DNA of 64,000 nucleotides from Marsupella aquatica (Eukaryota; Marchantiophyta), in the NCBI GenBank assembly GCA_973895155.1, contig OZ316891.1, positions 13,702,001 through 13,766,000 on the forward strand. Direction: 5' to 3'. The translations under genes were made by a program, and so were the position numbers. The notes beneath the pieces were generated by a model. It saw only the letters and a program-made list of their open reading frames with translations. It had not been told where the DNA came from and ran no database searches. Position 1 is the first letter of the stretch. Each line of letters opens with the position of its first letter. This document shows, one piece after another, positions 55,101-64,000 of this stretch.

Positions 55101-55379
55101 ACTAACATTTTTGAGGATAACGCAGCATGTATACAGCAGATCACAAAAGGCTTCATCAAAGGCGATCGCGTGAAACACATAGCTCCAAAGTTTTCCTACA
55201 CCCACGAGCTACATGGAAAAGAGATCAACATTTTGCAGATTTCAAGTGCAGACAACTGCGCGGATCTCTTCACCAAATCACTACCGCCATCAGTCCATCA
55301 CCGACACTGCCAGGCGATTGGACTACGGAGCGTGCGACGCATGATGACCATGGAGGCTGCTGCTCCACATGATACTTGA
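52066..55379 (+). pseudogene. pol: Copia integrase, reverse transcriptase and RNase H, interrupted
   Basis: One frame runs through the pre-integrase zinc motif (HARLGHPG, then CNACSRGK), the integrase core (HADVCGP, RVDNAWEFTS), reverse transcriptase (YSPVMDSTTFR, LYGLKQSGRVW, YVDDLNIFG) and RNase H (GYADVGYLSD, EDNAAC). It is broken by TAG at 52866, TGA at 53406 and TAG at 54537. The RNase H position that is normally Glu after SSNHS is Lys, a further sign of decay. Several stops are explained by a single C-to-T change. Confidence 0.93.
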
Positions 55380-55680
55380 TGATATGCTGACTTGATGATA
55401 TGCCGAGCCAGATGTTAAACCTAGTTTTACTATAACTTTAACTTTATATTGACATTTACTACGACGAGGACTGTTAGGCTGCACTCTTTTTCCTTTAGCA
55501 CTCATATTATTATTATTATTTTTTTCTCTGCTACACTGGTAGAGCTTTTACTAAGCTAGAGTTGATAAAGGTTTTTTAACGAGGCAGTCTACCTCGATTG
55601 TACTTATATCATGTACCCCTATGAACATGATATAATTTAGGTATAGTCTATGTTGTCTATATAGTTGTCACTATATATCC

Positions 55681-55689
55681 AAAGGGGAG
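55681..55689 (+). other. Polypurine tract
   Basis: AAAGGGGAG immediately precedes the 3' LTR, the expected position for plus-strand priming. Confidence 0.85.
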
Positions 55690-55796
55690 TGTTAGACTCT
55701 ACCTTGACCGGATGACCGGATCAGCCGGTCATCCTGGCACCACCATATGTACCATTACCGAGACTATACTGAGACCATTGTTATCACCATCAAACA
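55690..55796 (+). repeat. 3' LTR (107 bp)
   Basis: I found no difference from the 5' LTR. The 9-bp inverted repeat lies at 55711-55733. The right CAGAT copy of the target duplication is at 55797-55801. Confidence 0.95.
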
Positions 55797-55801
55797 CAGA
55801 T

Positions 55802-57528
55802 AAGTGTTTTCCAGAGCATTTTACCTCATATTAATATTTCAGGATGATGTGTGTGGAATCATCTTCTCTAATGTGCTAGATATAGACTTACTGCACTGGG
55901 TGCATATTTTTTTCCATTAATTATTTTATGCGCAAACCCAGATACCAGTACTTAGCAATCCAATGACCATTGTGCTGTTTTAATTGACTTGATATTTATG
56001 GTGTTAGTGTTACATGAACAAACCCAATAACAGATGGAAATGCTCTAAGAGCAAAACTTGAGACTCCTTATTATATAAATACTCCTGAGCATAGACAACA
56101 ATCGCAAAGGCAAGCCCATGAACCATCCAGTGCACAAGTGTTGACACAAAGAGATATGTGATTCACCTCCCCATGAGACTACATCAAAGGGAACACACAA
56201 GAGCTTTACTGCACTCTAGGCCGATCAACCATACCAAACATCCACAACACAAGCTCTCCCTATCTCTCAATTGGCTCCATAACAATGAGCCTGAGTTCCT
56301 ACTCTCCAAGCAAACACCACTTGGGTATAGTGTGTGCACAACATGACTAACCTAACCTAGTCTGCAACTAAGGTTAGCCCTAACTGCAGTACAGTCGTAA
56401 CTCTAGACTTAAGAGTAAATCCTAACAAATACGGTAGAGAGGAGAAGGCACCAGCTATACCCAAACAAAGATCTCAAAGGCAAGAAACCCAATAATGGGG
56501 TGAGAACAACTAAGAGGAACAAAAAACCAGGAACAAAGAAAGATGAGCCAGAAAGCCCAAGAGCCCCTATTGACACCAAACTTGCATACAAAAGCTTCAA
56601 CTTCCTTAGTGAATTAATTTCCCTTTGTACTTTCCACTGCATTTAAGAGAAGAAAGCCCAGTCAAATTTTGGATCTGTCTCTTTAGGAAAATTTTGGATG
56701 GGTGTGTCAAATCTACACCAACTTAATGTTCCCCCACTTCTGGGGCCCTTTAGATTGCCTTCCCATTCCCCAATGCTGTTGCCTGCTTTGGCCCGATGTA
56801 TTTTGTGCCATCAAATTTGAGTTTATGTTCTGGCACCCTTCATTTTTTGGTCGACCGAAGCTCAAGAAATGGTACCACTTGCCCCTTCATTTTTTGGTCG
56901 ACCGAAGCTCAAGAAATGGTACCACTTGCCCCTTCATTTTTTGGTCGACCGAAGCTCAAGAAATGGTACCACTTGCCGCCACTGCAATACATGGATGGAA
57001 GCACGGGACCAGTGGACAATAACAGCCCCTTGAAACTATTGGGCTAGTGACAATCATAGCCCCTCAAAACTCGAGCCAGAGCTCTCGTTTTTTACGGGCA
57101 TATATTATATCAGACAAGCCTTCCTTAGACATTACTCTCTCTCTCTATATATATATACAAAAACATAATTATTCAATCCTGTGGGTTTCATTCTCGTTCG
57201 AGGATCCAAAGGGATCATTTCATTGATTGCGACCCATTTGAGTAGTGACCCAGCTCACAAGGGAAAGATCGTCCTCAAGTGAAAGCCCCAGAACGCAGAA
57301 GATCACAAAGCGTCACGACGGGAGCGATAGGATTCCTTGATCGGGGCCTCTCCCCTCCCATTCTCCACACCTCGGCCGGAAAGGGCGATGCGAGACAGAG
57401 GATTCGTTGGACGAGGAGGAGGTTTGTTGACGGAAGGGGCTGTTGGGTTTCGCTGCCTTGGAAGAATTGCCCGTTTGCTGAGCTGTTGTTGTGGAGTTGT
57501 GGAGTCGGTAGCAGCGTAGTTGGTAGCC
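55802..57528. other. Intergenic region and upstream region of the thioredoxin gene
   Basis: No supported gene up to 57.1 kb apart from the 47-bp repeat. A CT-run followed by an alternating TA run (57134-57160) then lies about 370 bp upstream of the thioredoxin ATG. It resembles a plant pyrimidine patch with a TATA region, so the promoter is probably here and the 5' UTR long. Confidence 0.5.
56836..56976. repeat. Three near-perfect copies of a 47-bp unit
   Basis: Units start at CCCTTCATTTTTTGGTCGAC (56836, 56883, 56930) and end in GGTACCACTTGC. I see almost no differences between copies, which implies recent expansion. Confidence 0.95.
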
Positions 57529-58383
57529 ATGGTGGTGATCGCTACGGGAGTGGTGTCATCTTCGCTGCTGTCCATCGAGCACATCTCGCAATCCCCATGC
57601 GTGGCGGCGTCGTGTGTTTCGGAAGGAAAGCTACGGCAGCAGCAGGAGAGATGGGTTTCTTCGTCGTCTTCTCTCAACATTTCTTCTCGCTCAAGCAGCG
57701 TCGTCCATGCTCGCTCCACCTCTTCGCTTTCTGCATGTGCATCTTCTCGTGATGCCGACAACTACGCGATTCGGAGGACGAATGCTATCGGGCATGGCGA
57801 TGCTCGAGCTAATGCTAATCTGCCGAGGCCGGCGATGGGTACTCGCCCGGCTGCGTTCGTCAGTGGTATCAATGCCGGGGTAGTCCATGCGGCAATTGCG
57901 GAAACTGCAGGGGAAGGGCTGAAATGGTGGGAGAAAGGGGGTGCTCCAAACATAGTAGATGTGCACAACACGGAGGAATTCGTGGAATCCTTGTCTGCTG
58001 CTGGTGATAAGCTTGTAATTGTGGAGTTCTATGCAACCTGGTGCGGCTCATGTCGAGCACTTTATCCCAAGTTCTGCAAAATCGCAGCGGAGTACAACGA
58101 TATTAACTTTTTGAAAGTGAATTTTGACGAAAATAAACCTATGTGCAAAAGTCTGAATGTGAAGGTTCTCCCATTCTTCCATATCTATCGCGGAGCCGAG
58201 GGGCGCCTAGAGTCTTTCTCGTGTTCTCTGTCGAAGCTTCAAAGATTGAAAGATGCAATTACGAAGCATCATGATTGCGGTGAGGAGTGCACTCCTCCCG
58301 AGGAATTAGATGGTGCTCTCAGTTCTTTGCTGGACAAGACCTCAGCTGATCAATCTGCAGCAGCTGCAGGATCCTCAGAATGA
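57529..58383 (+). CDS. ACHT: Atypical Cys/His-rich thioredoxin (ACHT family), probably plastid-targeted
   Basis: An uninterrupted frame of 284 aa from ATG 57529, which has a strong context (GCCATGG). Residues 1-125 are Ser/Ala/Arg-rich with few acidic residues, as in a plastid transit peptide. The family block [11 protein letters not shown] (132-142) precedes a thioredoxin fold with active site WCGSC (171-175), cis-Pro P215 in VLPFF, and the ACHT signatures [20 protein letters not shown] and [15 protein letters not shown]-terminal extension carries two more cysteines (C250, C254). ACHT proteins in Arabidopsis are thylakoid or plastid thioredoxins that pass oxidising signals to 2-Cys peroxiredoxin and other targets. 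No intron interrupts this copy. Confidence 0.92.
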   Translation: MVVIATGVVSSSLLSIEHISQSPCVAASCVSEGKLRQQQERWVSSSSSLNISSRSSSVVHARSTSSLSACASSRDADNYAIRRTNAIGHGDARANANLPRPAMGTRPAAFVSGINAGVVHAAIAETAGEGLKWWEKGGAPNIVDVHNTEEFVESLSAAGDKLVIVEFYATWCGSCRALYPKFCKIAAEYNDINFLKVNFDENKPMCKSLNVKVLPFFHIYRGAEGRLESFSCSLSKLQRLKDAITKHHDCGEECTPPEELDGALSSLLDKTSADQSAAAAGSSE

Positions 58384-60299
58384 AATGGATTGTCGGGACT
58401 GTCTTTCTTCTGTAGGTGTAGTAAGTAGGTCTTCTTCAGATTTATGTACTTTATCCATTTCCCAGATTAATAATTCTCCAATGTGGTATGATTTATTAGC
58501 ACAGATATAGTTACCTTTGATGGAATCAGCAGCTGGAATTTAGACTGTAGAGTAAACGGAATCGACAGGTTTAAGGTGCTTTGCAGATGTTTAGGCCCTG
58601 GTACGTAACTCTTGGAGGTTAATTCTCTCCGTGCACTGAGAGAGGAGGCTATCTGTTTACCTTGCTCTAGCAGGATTCGGGTCTCGTCTTCAGCGACTCC
58701 TCTAATTCATTACGGGTCTTCTTTCATCGACCCTGTCGATTGATGAGAACGTATGGTTCACTTTTTATTTTTGCCTGACATGTAGTGCGTGGTGGATTTG
58801 TTTTTCGTTCCCTCTGCTCCTCCTGGAAACATTCAGAGTCTTTTCCTTCTCTTTCAATCTGTTTGGCAGGCATTGGCAGGCATTGCAGTCCTGTTTTTTA
58901 AGTTAAGCTTGGCAGAATGCAAGTACGTAACCAGTTTGTGATGTGCTTGGTCGATTGCTCCAGTGTTAAATTCACAATTTCCCATTTTCCTCTAAGCCTG
59001 GAACCCTGCGTTTATATTTATGTTGGATTTCGATTCTCGCACGAGACTCTTTCACGTGCCACGGAAATGGTTAGTTTATGGACGCTTCATAGTTTTGATC
59101 TTGATCGACATTTTGTTTGCTGTTGTGTTGTCTTTCGTATGATCACCGATACAACCTACGCGTTGGAAGCTTGGAGGGTATAGGTCTGTAGGGCAGCCCC
59201 GACACGGACCAGCGTGGACTATAAGATGTCATTTCTTTACGGTTGTACGCACCGTGTGGAACTGCAACCTGTAGAAAGTGGAAGGGCAAGATTGCTTGAG
59301 GTGTGCGTTCGATTAAGATTGAACTACGATGGAACGGATATTTTTTACGCTTCACGGCTTCTGGGCTGATTGAGTACAGTTGCTGGCCGTGGCTAGGTGG
59401 TAAGCCTATGGTGTAAAGTAGTTCTGCGACATTGTCCTACAGCTCCAGTCTCGTACTCTGCTTGAGATGTGTTTTTCTGCTTCAAGTTACGAGGTCATTT
59501 TCGAAGAGTTCAAGTATGTCTGCCTCATTTATAGGAGTGGCTATTAAGACGTTCCTCAGCAGGAGAGATGTGATCTTGGATAAAGTTCATTAAAGGAGAC
59601 TTACTATTGTCATCGTACCAGTGCATCGTCCTATCAGCCTATGCCTTGTTCATCATTTGTTCAACAGTTTTCGGAATCAAACGAGCCCGATTATCAAGTC
59701 CCACGTCTAGATGTTTGAGAAGGCTTGCTTTTAGGGCCAAGCACTTCCCTTGGCCGGTTTTTCTGTAGCTGAATTGTGTGTTATGATGGCTAGATCATCC
59801 AAGTAAATTAGTAGATTGCAGAGCCTGATGAAATCTGACAATGGACCCCTACGATTACAGGAGAATTTGAAAGTTCACATCTGGATAATGCCCTATCAGC
59901 AGAACCTTTCTCCATTATTATCGATAAAATTGTGGGTCCTTGTCTGCCTCAAGGCTACTTTGGTGATGACTGTTTTTACTTACATCCTTGTTGTGTTCTG
60001 ATTAGCGTCGGGGGAATTCATGTAGTTCGCTTGATCCACAGTTGGATGATTAACATCACGCAAGGGGCAGTCAAACTGAAGATTCCGGTTTGTCACTCGG
60101 ATTTTACCCTAATCAAGTATTGTTTATTTGCCAATTGTCAGTTCTGGGGAATATTATTAAACATGACACGGATCTGTTCTCCTTGTCGGGCTCTCCAGTC
60201 TGCACTGGGTATTGACATGGAATTCATATCTTCTTATAACCGTCTTGCTGGAGAGATGGGAACATTGCGAGCACCACTTCACAGAGGGTTGGATTGCAG

Positions 60300-60470
60300 C
60301 AGGACCCGGGACTAGTCATTGCACCGAGTGTTTTGAAAGGACAGAGCACAAAGTAACTGCACCCAGTATTTTGAAGGGACAGAGCATAGGAAGACAAAAG
60401 TAACTGCACACGGTGTTTGAAGGGACAGAGCATAGGACTAGTCATTCCACCGAGTATTTTACGGGACACC
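60300..60470. repeat. About four diverged copies of a roughly 50-bp unit
   Basis: The words GGACTAGTCATT(G/C)CACCGAGT, TTTTGAA(A/G)GGACAGAGCA and AGTAACTGCAC(C/A) recur in order with variable spacing. Confidence 0.7.
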
Positions 60471-61034
60471 AAAGAATTGGTGTTACTTGACCAAAATTAA
60501 TACATGTTTGCATCATAGAGTCATTGAATTAGTGTTTTCCTCAAATGCATGGGCCGACATTTCCGGACATCTCTGGCAGTCGAGAGTGGATGGTAACTGC
60601 GTCGGTAGATGATGAGTTCCTTTTGATGCAGGGATCATGAACCTCACAAAGGTGTTAGAAACAACAGGAAATCTTGGTGGACCTGTCCCTCGAGCAAAGT
60701 TGCCATTATTCTCGTCCTGACCTGTTGTCATATTCAATGCCTTGTTAGTAAAAAAACATCACACTTAAATTTAAAACCAATCCAGATCTGACCAAACCCT
60801 CCATCAGAGAGGTCGTAATAGTCAAACGAGTAAAGCATGACACATTGCACATGCGGTCTAGACTGAAGTATCTGACCAATTCTCTAGGGGAAAGGTACTA
60901 ATATGTGTGTGGGTGGGATGAATTTTGTGAGTAGTGGATGTGAGTTGGGACTATATCCATGGCCCCTGGTTGTCCGCTTGTGACCCTGATTTAATCCTCA
61001 ATCCCTCCTTGTGCGGGTTCTGTTGAATCCATGG

Positions 61035-61625
61035 GGGCTCAGGGCTCACCCTGAGATGGGTTCCTTAAAAGGAGTGTATGTCATTATTGGGGTAGGGAGA
61101 ATTTTTTAAGTGGGCTCAGGGCTCACCCTGAGATGGGTTCCTTAAAAGGAGTGTATGTCATTATTGGGGTAGGGAGAATTTTTTAGGTGTTCTTCCTCAT
61201 TTCCTTTCAAGACAAAGAAGAAAGGGACTCCTAATCTAATTAGTCTAAACGAAAGCACCACTTCACTCCTCCTGTCTAGTTTGGAGGGGCACAGTGAGAT
61301 GGGTTCCTGCAAAGGAGTGTATGCCACTATTGGGGTGGGGAGAGTTTACTAAATGTTCTTCCTCATTTTCCTTTCAAGACAAAGAAGAAAGGTACTCCTA
61401 ATCTAATTAGTACAAACCAAAGCACCACTTCACTCCTCCTGTCTAGGTTGAAGTTGGGAGGGGGCTCACCTTGAGATGGGTTCCTGCAAAGGAGTGTATG
61501 ACACTATTAGTGTGGGGAGAGTTTACTAAATGTTCTTCCTCACTTCCTTTCAAGACAAAGAAGAATGGTACTCCTAATCTAATTAGTACAAACCAAAGCA
61601 TCACTTCCTCCTGTCTAGATTGAAG
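61035..61625. repeat. Tandem array of about 165-180-bp units with a 77-bp partial copy
   Basis: GAGATGGGTTCCT marks the units at about 61053, 61130, 61295 and 61473. The first two starts are only 77 bp apart, so the first unit is a partial duplication. Full units also share TCAAGACAAAGAAGAA, CTCCTAATCTAATTAGT and CTCCTCCTGTCTAG. Confidence 0.9.
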
Positions 61626-61746
61626 TTACACTTTGCGCCTATGGTTTGGAGTGAAGCCTCTAACCAAGTACGCAATCTGGAAGGCCCACATCTAATTAGT
61701 AATGCTTGAAGCAAAGAGCATCCTCCATGTACTGAACAATCTACCT

Positions 61747-62140
61747 AGTAATGGCCATAGCAAAGTTACACTTCCACTTACAGTCTAAAATGGAACTTCT
61801 GGACCTAAAGTGAAAAGTGACGTCCTAATAATCTAACTAGTAATGCACAAAGCAAAGCTACTCTCCGCGCCAACAGTTTAATATAAAACTTCTAGATCTA
61901 AAGTGAGAAGTAAGGTCCTGATACTCTGACTAGTAAATGCACAAACCAAACATACCCTTTACGTCTACATCCCAAAATGAAGCTTCTAGATCCAAAGTGA
62001 GGTCCTAATAAACTAACCAGTAATGTGCAAAGCAAACCTACACTTCACGCCGACAGTAAAAATGAAGCTTCAGTGACATCCTAATAATCTGACTACAGTA
62101 CTGCACAAAGCAAAGCTACACAATTCACGCCTACGCACTA
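61747..62140. repeat. About five diverged copies of an 80-100-bp unit
   Basis: Units start with (A)CTAGTAATGCACAAAGCAAA or close variants near 61747, 61846, 61930, 62016 and 62092. They continue with ACACTTCACGCC, then AAAATGAA(A/G)CTTCTAGATC, and GTCCTAATAATCTAA. Indels between copies suggest an older array than its neighbour. Confidence 0.8.
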
Positions 62141-64000
62141 AAATAAGCTTCTACACCCTGACTCTTGGGAAGATGAAGAGGGCAAAAGGGGTGGGGACTA
62201 CCCGGGAGTAACTGTGGGACAAATTCTTTCCCAGTATTAAATGCCACAGCATGGGCAGTCAGGCTACTTATATATTATTCCCGTGACAGGCTACTGTCGT
62301 TAGAATTATTCCCTACTGAACGGGAGAACCGGGAGGGCGTCCTAATTCTCACCATGATTGCGCAGGAACTTCGGTCTACGCTACAGGGGTCACATGAAAC
62401 ACGTCCTCCGTGCTCGAGACAAATTTTCCTAGGGGGAGGGGAGGACCGAGGAAGGGTGTGTTTCATGAGTGGAGTATCGTCCAGAACTGGGTATGATTGA
62501 GCGATGGAGATTAGCCTGGCAGATCGTCTCGTTAGGTCAAGATTGCGTCTCGGCAAAAGCGCTTCGAGAGTACCGCTGCGAAATAATGGTGGAGATTTAG
62601 ATTCGATCAGCAATTGAAAACATGCACTGAACTGTTGATAACATGCTGTTGTTGTATTTATTCCGGATCCCAACTAAGGTCTCAAGAGGACCGCAATTGT
62701 TGGAACAGTACATTAAAAAATCGTCGCTCAGACCTAAAACAGAAGGTCGGTGCAAGCTTTCAGACACAGTCGCCAGCTGCTGAGATCTGAGCTGTGTATG
62801 CACAACTGCACTGGAGTACCTGCACCCGACACCGAGCGCAAGATCAACTGGCGATGTCTCTGCCCAGCCGCTGCATACTGTGAAACTGTTCATTTCGTGT
62901 AAACGAAAACCTGCAGACGTGTATTCTGCAGAATGCTACCACTATTATCCCTTCTGAGTTTGGAGTAGGGAAGAGAGAATCTAAGCGCCTGCTCGAATGA
63001 TGTCCGCAACTGAATGGGACGAAATGTATCGGTCGACCGCCTCCAGCAGATCCTTCTAAGAAGACATTCGTGAACTGCCCCTCTCCCCGCCGCTTGGAAG
63101 CGGACGATTGTGTGAATGTCACGACTAAGTTGTCGCCCGTCCGAGAAATGTCATGCGAATTTGGAAATTGCGACTACCACCGCTATGAAACCCGGGCGTT
63201 GATGGCCCTGGGCCGGTGACTAAGTGACGAACGTATCAAGAGACTAGGTGACGAACGTATCAAGAGACAGCAGAAGGTAGGGTGAGGTGCAAGCTCTCAC
63301 AACTCCCCCGTGCAGTATTCAGAGTCCTGATCGACAGCACTGACGCTGTCGACGACCAACACCACGGCTGCTGAAACTTGAACGCGGAGAAGCTCGAGAA
63401 TAGTCAGTGAAATGTGATGTCGTAAGAATCATAAGCGCCATGAGTGCATCATTCTACATTCTCATGATTAGGTTGCACCGGCAACTACTTACATGATTTA
63501 TCACGGCTTGCCCTTCCCACCCACATGATATGAGGACACCCGGCCCAATCGAATTCATCACTGCCTTCCCGAATCGAGCGAAATTGTGCCGGCTTCAGAT
63601 TTTCCGTGCGCTCGTAAGTGATGAGTAATAATGGCCAAACGAGTTAGAATCATTGAAACTACTAGTATCTTCCGAAGACTACTGGCCAACAAAACGAAAT
63701 CGTATCAGGTCAGCCTCGCTCTTTTCGTAGGGTGCACAAAGCAAGATTCAACAGAAGTAGCGGGTGCCTTGGCAGGCGACGATTGTATGCGTTTCCTGAT
63801 CAGCCTCTCCTTCATGTAACTCAGCCCATGGTGCCACACGAATGCCTTGACGCTAAGGAACATCTGGTCCGCTGATACCATTTTCTGGGAGATCTCTCCC
63901 ATCTCTCTCTCTCCTCGGCGGTTTTCCTCTCCCAGTCCTCGAAAAATATCACGCAAAGTACCGTATTAATCGGACCGATCCACGCCAGTACGAATGCTCC

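Larger units (their letters stand above)
49184..55796 (+). mobile_element. Copia (Ty1) LTR retrotransposon, complete in structure, coding region broken
   Basis: Two LTRs of 107 bp, identical as read, start with TGTTAGA, end with CATCAAACA and are flanked by a perfect CAGAT duplication. A candidate primer-binding site (GTTATCAGCACG) follows the 5' LTR, and a polypurine tract (AAAGGGGAG) precedes the 3' LTR. The domain order gag, protease, integrase, reverse transcriptase, RNase H defines Copia. A leader of about 1.4 kb separates the 5' LTR from gag. Five in-frame stops and one frameshift break the polyprotein, so this copy is unlikely to move by itself. Confidence 0.97.
58384..64000. other. 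Repeat-rich region without a supported gene
   Basis: After the thioredoxin 3' flank there are short frames on both strands with no motifs. Repeats at 60.3, 61.0 and 61.7 kb are listed separately, and a 24-bp direct repeat (GTGACGAACGTATCAAGAGA words) lies at 63220-63267. A minus-strand frame at 63705-63956 (83 codons) has a protein-like composition but no recognisable domain and lies close to the window end. Confidence 0.5.

Noticed and set aside
57520-57528. Thioredoxin start at a TTG three codons upstream
   Set aside because: TTG is not a normal nuclear start; the ATG at 57529 has a strong GCCATGG context, so I used it.
57303-57761. 152-codon minus-strand frame opposite the thioredoxin 5' end
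   Set aside because: It is the antisense shadow of the Ser-rich transit peptide region.

Overview
The window is nuclear DNA of a land plant. The genes are split by many short GT-AG introns, the families are plant forms (a BONZAI copine, an ACHT thioredoxin, a plant-type aprataxin-like protein, an LRR-III receptor kinase), and an LTR Copia element and many low-copy repeats sit between them. A Kir-type potassium channel, and an aprataxin-like protein starting with a PBZ finger instead of the bHLH seen in Arabidopsis, suggest a non-seed plant (bryophyte or lycophyte). That placement is inference.

Left part (1-16.6 kb). A seven-exon minus-strand gene (983-6337, 934 aa) joins a PBZ zinc finger, a P-loop kinase, a macro domain, a HIT domain and a C-terminal zinc finger: a DNA end-repair protein with two domains of the ADP-ribose type. 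Next on the same strand is an LRR receptor-like pseudokinase (9769-12003). From 12.6 to 13.8 kb lie several coding-looking minus-strand segments that I could not identify or fully join.

Middle (16.6-34.5 kb). After AT-rich, MITE-bearing DNA and a decayed plus-strand coding remnant (20.8-21.8 kb) comes the most interesting locus: a 15-exon minus-strand gene (22229-27409). Its splices all keep one open frame of 496 codons, giving an inward-rectifier (Kir) potassium channel with two membrane helices, a TIGYG filter and a full Kir cytoplasmic domain. Then follow a 75-bp in-frame tandem repeat, the intronless splicing factor SF3B6/p14 (32011-32388) and an alternating two-type minisatellite.

Right part (34.5-64 kb). 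A 16-exon copine of the BONZAI type (35829-41373, 590 aa) is followed by about 8 kb without genes that holds a fold-back element and a purine-rich minisatellite. A Copia retrotransposon (49184-55796) follows, with 107-bp LTRs, a perfect 5-bp target duplication and several stops. Then come a three-copy 47-bp repeat, an intronless plastid-type thioredoxin (57529-58383) and repeat-rich DNA to the end.

The genes do not form a pathway; each is an independent transcription unit. Exon borders were set by hand from GT-AG signals, reading-frame phase and remembered family consensus. They are predictions without transcript support.
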